Below, piece after piece: positions 56,026 to 56,961 of a stretch of DNA of 56,961 bases. The position numbers and the translations under genes were made by a program. This stretch comes from Chitinophagaceae bacterium (lineage in GTDB: Bacteria; Bacteroidota; Bacteroidia; Chitinophagales; Chitinophagaceae). A model generated the notes under the pieces. It saw only the letters and a program-made list of their open reading frames with translations, was not told the DNA's origin and made no database searches. Location of the stretch: contig CANFHO010000003.1 of assembly GCA_947447005.1 (NCBI GenBank), forward strand, positions 1-56,961. Direction: 5' to 3'. Position 1 is the first letter of the stretch. The number at the start of each line of letters is the position of its first letter.

Positions 56026-56463
56026 ATGAAAAAGCTCATCTTATTATTAAGCATTCTGGCAATTTACTCTTTGGTAAATGCTCAATCAGTGCGCCCTGAA
56101 CGCCAGGATAACAGAAGCACAGATCTTAAAAAAATTCAAGCTATGGAAATGGCATTCATCACCAAAGAGTTAAATCTTTCACCTGATGAAGCACAGAAAT
56201 TCTGGCCTATTTATAATCAATACCGCAATGAATTAAAAAGCATTGCAACAGAACGCAGCCAAGGTGGCGACAGGCTTGAGAAACAACAAAAAGTATTAGA
56301 TGTACGTAAAAAATACAGGGACGATTTTACAAAAGTAATGACACAAGATAGAGCCAATAAGGTGTTTGGAGCTGAAGACGAATTTAAATCATTGGTAAGA
56401 CGTGAATTCCAAAAAAGACAAATGGAAAGGCGCGATCGGGATGATCACAAAAAAGGATTTTGA
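56026..56463 (+). CDS. Spy/CpxP-like periplasmic protein, probable envelope-stress sensor
   Basis: A 145-residue exported protein: the signal peptide KLILLLSILAIYSLVNA ends near residue 19. The mature part is one long amphipathic helical region, with FITKELNLSPDEAQKFWPIY (about 44-63) in the style of LTXXQ/Spy proteins, and a very basic C-terminus. Similar proteins next to ECF sigma genes in Bacteroidota are called sensors of ECF-type sigma factor. It starts 26 bp after the anti-sigma-like gene and is followed by a strong terminator. Confidence 0.82.
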   Translation: MKKLILLLSILAIYSLVNAQSVRPERQDNRSTDLKKIQAMEMAFITKELNLSPDEAQKFWPIYNQYRNELKSIATERSQGGDRLEKQQKVLDVRKKYRDDFTKVMTQDRANKVFGAEDEFKSLVRREFQKRQMERRDRDDHKKGF

Positions 56464-56516
56464 TTAAAAAATATTAACACGTAATTTTAACTCGGTGTTT
56501 TTCATAGGTTAGCAAC

Positions 56517-56552
56517 GGCTGGCTCTTTTTAGAGCTGGCCTCTTTTTTTTAT
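56517..56552 (+). terminator. Terminator after the ECF sigma module
   Basis: GGCTGGCTCT (56517-56526) pairs with AGAGCTGGCC (56531-56540), including two G-T wobbles, around a TTTT loop. Then T runs from 56543 after a CT. It lies 54 bp after the last gene of the operon. Confidence 0.85.
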
Positions 56553-56666
56553 AAGATGTTTATGCTTGAAAATCATTTTTTTAGATGCAATAACGCCAAA
56601 TTATCATTGTGGGATTTTTTCTTTCCCAATAAATTACAGATATAAATTTTCTGTAATAACCTATGA

Positions 56667-56961
56667 TTAATCTGCCTTGTAGAATGGTGTTTTGATATCG
56701 TGATAAAATAGAAAAGTCCATTTTTCCTGATTCCCCAGATCCCACCATTGTTGGCGTAAGGCCATCGCTTTCTTGCCATCATTGTCATATTTTGCCACAA
56801 AACGTGTCCGCATTTGTTGCAATTGGGGCGCTTCATCACCCCCATAAAAAACCATTCCAGAAGGATCCTGAAAATAAAATACCTGATGAAATGGGGAATG
56901 ACCGCCACTCAATTCATACTGGATCCCTTCAGCAATTTCACCTGCATCGTCATTCAGTAGA
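56667..56961 (-). CDS. MBL-fold hydrolase, C-terminal part (start lies beyond right edge)
   Basis: The frame is open from the right edge to a stop at 56667, giving about 97 residues. GGHSPFHQVFYF, FYGGDEAPQ, KYDNDGKKAM and FLFYHD follow the pattern of the second half of metallo-beta-lactamase-fold hydrolases (GHTPGHQ, GD, YD, FxHD), similar to the complete MBL protein at 15.3 kb. The HxHxDH motif would be outside the window, so activity cannot be judged. Convergent with the Spy-like gene. Confidence 0.7.
   Translation of the reverse strand, partial: LLNDDAGEIAEGIQYELSGGHSPFHQVFYFQDPSGMVFYGGDEAPQLQQMRTRFVAKYDNDGKKAMALRQQWWDLGNQEKWTFLFYHDIKTPFYKAD

Overview
The window is ordinary chromosome of a Bacteroidota bacterium, most likely from the Chitinophagia/Chitinophagaceae group. 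This is inferred from gene content and sequence style, not from a marker-gene search. The signs are AT-rich DNA with dense coding, almost no Shine-Dalgarno sequences, several TTG starts, promoter elements of the Bacteroidota type (TAnnTTTG), a TonB receptor paired with a lipoprotein, the ftsX-DUF3098-uppP cluster, and a stand-alone C-terminal transketolase subunit. I saw no tRNA, rRNA, CRISPR array, insertion sequence or prophage.

Layout. 0-8.2 kb: alanine dehydrogenase (cut by the left edge), tsaE, a copper-type P-ATPase with recQ, a GroES-like protein, an orphan OmpR-type regulator and ruvB. 8.2-16.9 kb: a cytoplasmic M23-type protein overlapping leuS, then ftsX-DUF3098-uppP, an Atg22-like MFS carrier overlapping an MBL-fold hydrolase, and a DUF3108 protein. 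17-23.5 kb: a flippase-like membrane protein divergent from ruvC, a small membrane protein, HIT protein, greA, a 2-hydroxyacid dehydrogenase coupled to rsmA, pdxA and a LolA-like protein. 23.5-28.4 kb: a sugar-related group of exported proteins (TIM-barrel isomerase-like, FGE-fold, Gfo/Idh/MocA, sialate O-acetylesterase-like). 28.4-34.5 kb: an ABC-2 exporter and the ATP synthase operon atpB-E-F-H-A, with no atpG next to it.

34.5-51.4 kb is the most interesting part. A PhoB/PhoR-like two-component pair sits among ppk1, ppx, a metallophosphoesterase that resembles the phospholipase PlcP, and a glycosyltransferase whose start lies two bases after the PlcP-like stop. Also here are a transglutaminase-like exported protein, a 732-residue exported protein with a caspase-like His/Cys pair, and a TonB receptor with an IPT/beta-helix lipoprotein. 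Tandem 11-bp units starting TTAA lie upstream of several of these genes, with a layout resembling a Pho box. Together this suggests a phosphorus-limitation regulon: polyphosphate turnover, replacement of phospholipids by glycolipids, and outer-membrane uptake. The regulon is an inference from gene order and motifs.

51.7-57 kb: rmlA-galE for nucleotide sugars, the transketolase C-terminal subunit, an ECF sigma factor with a membrane protein carrying three repeats and a Spy-like periplasmic protein (a likely envelope-stress module), and the C-terminal part of an MBL-fold hydrolase cut by the right edge.
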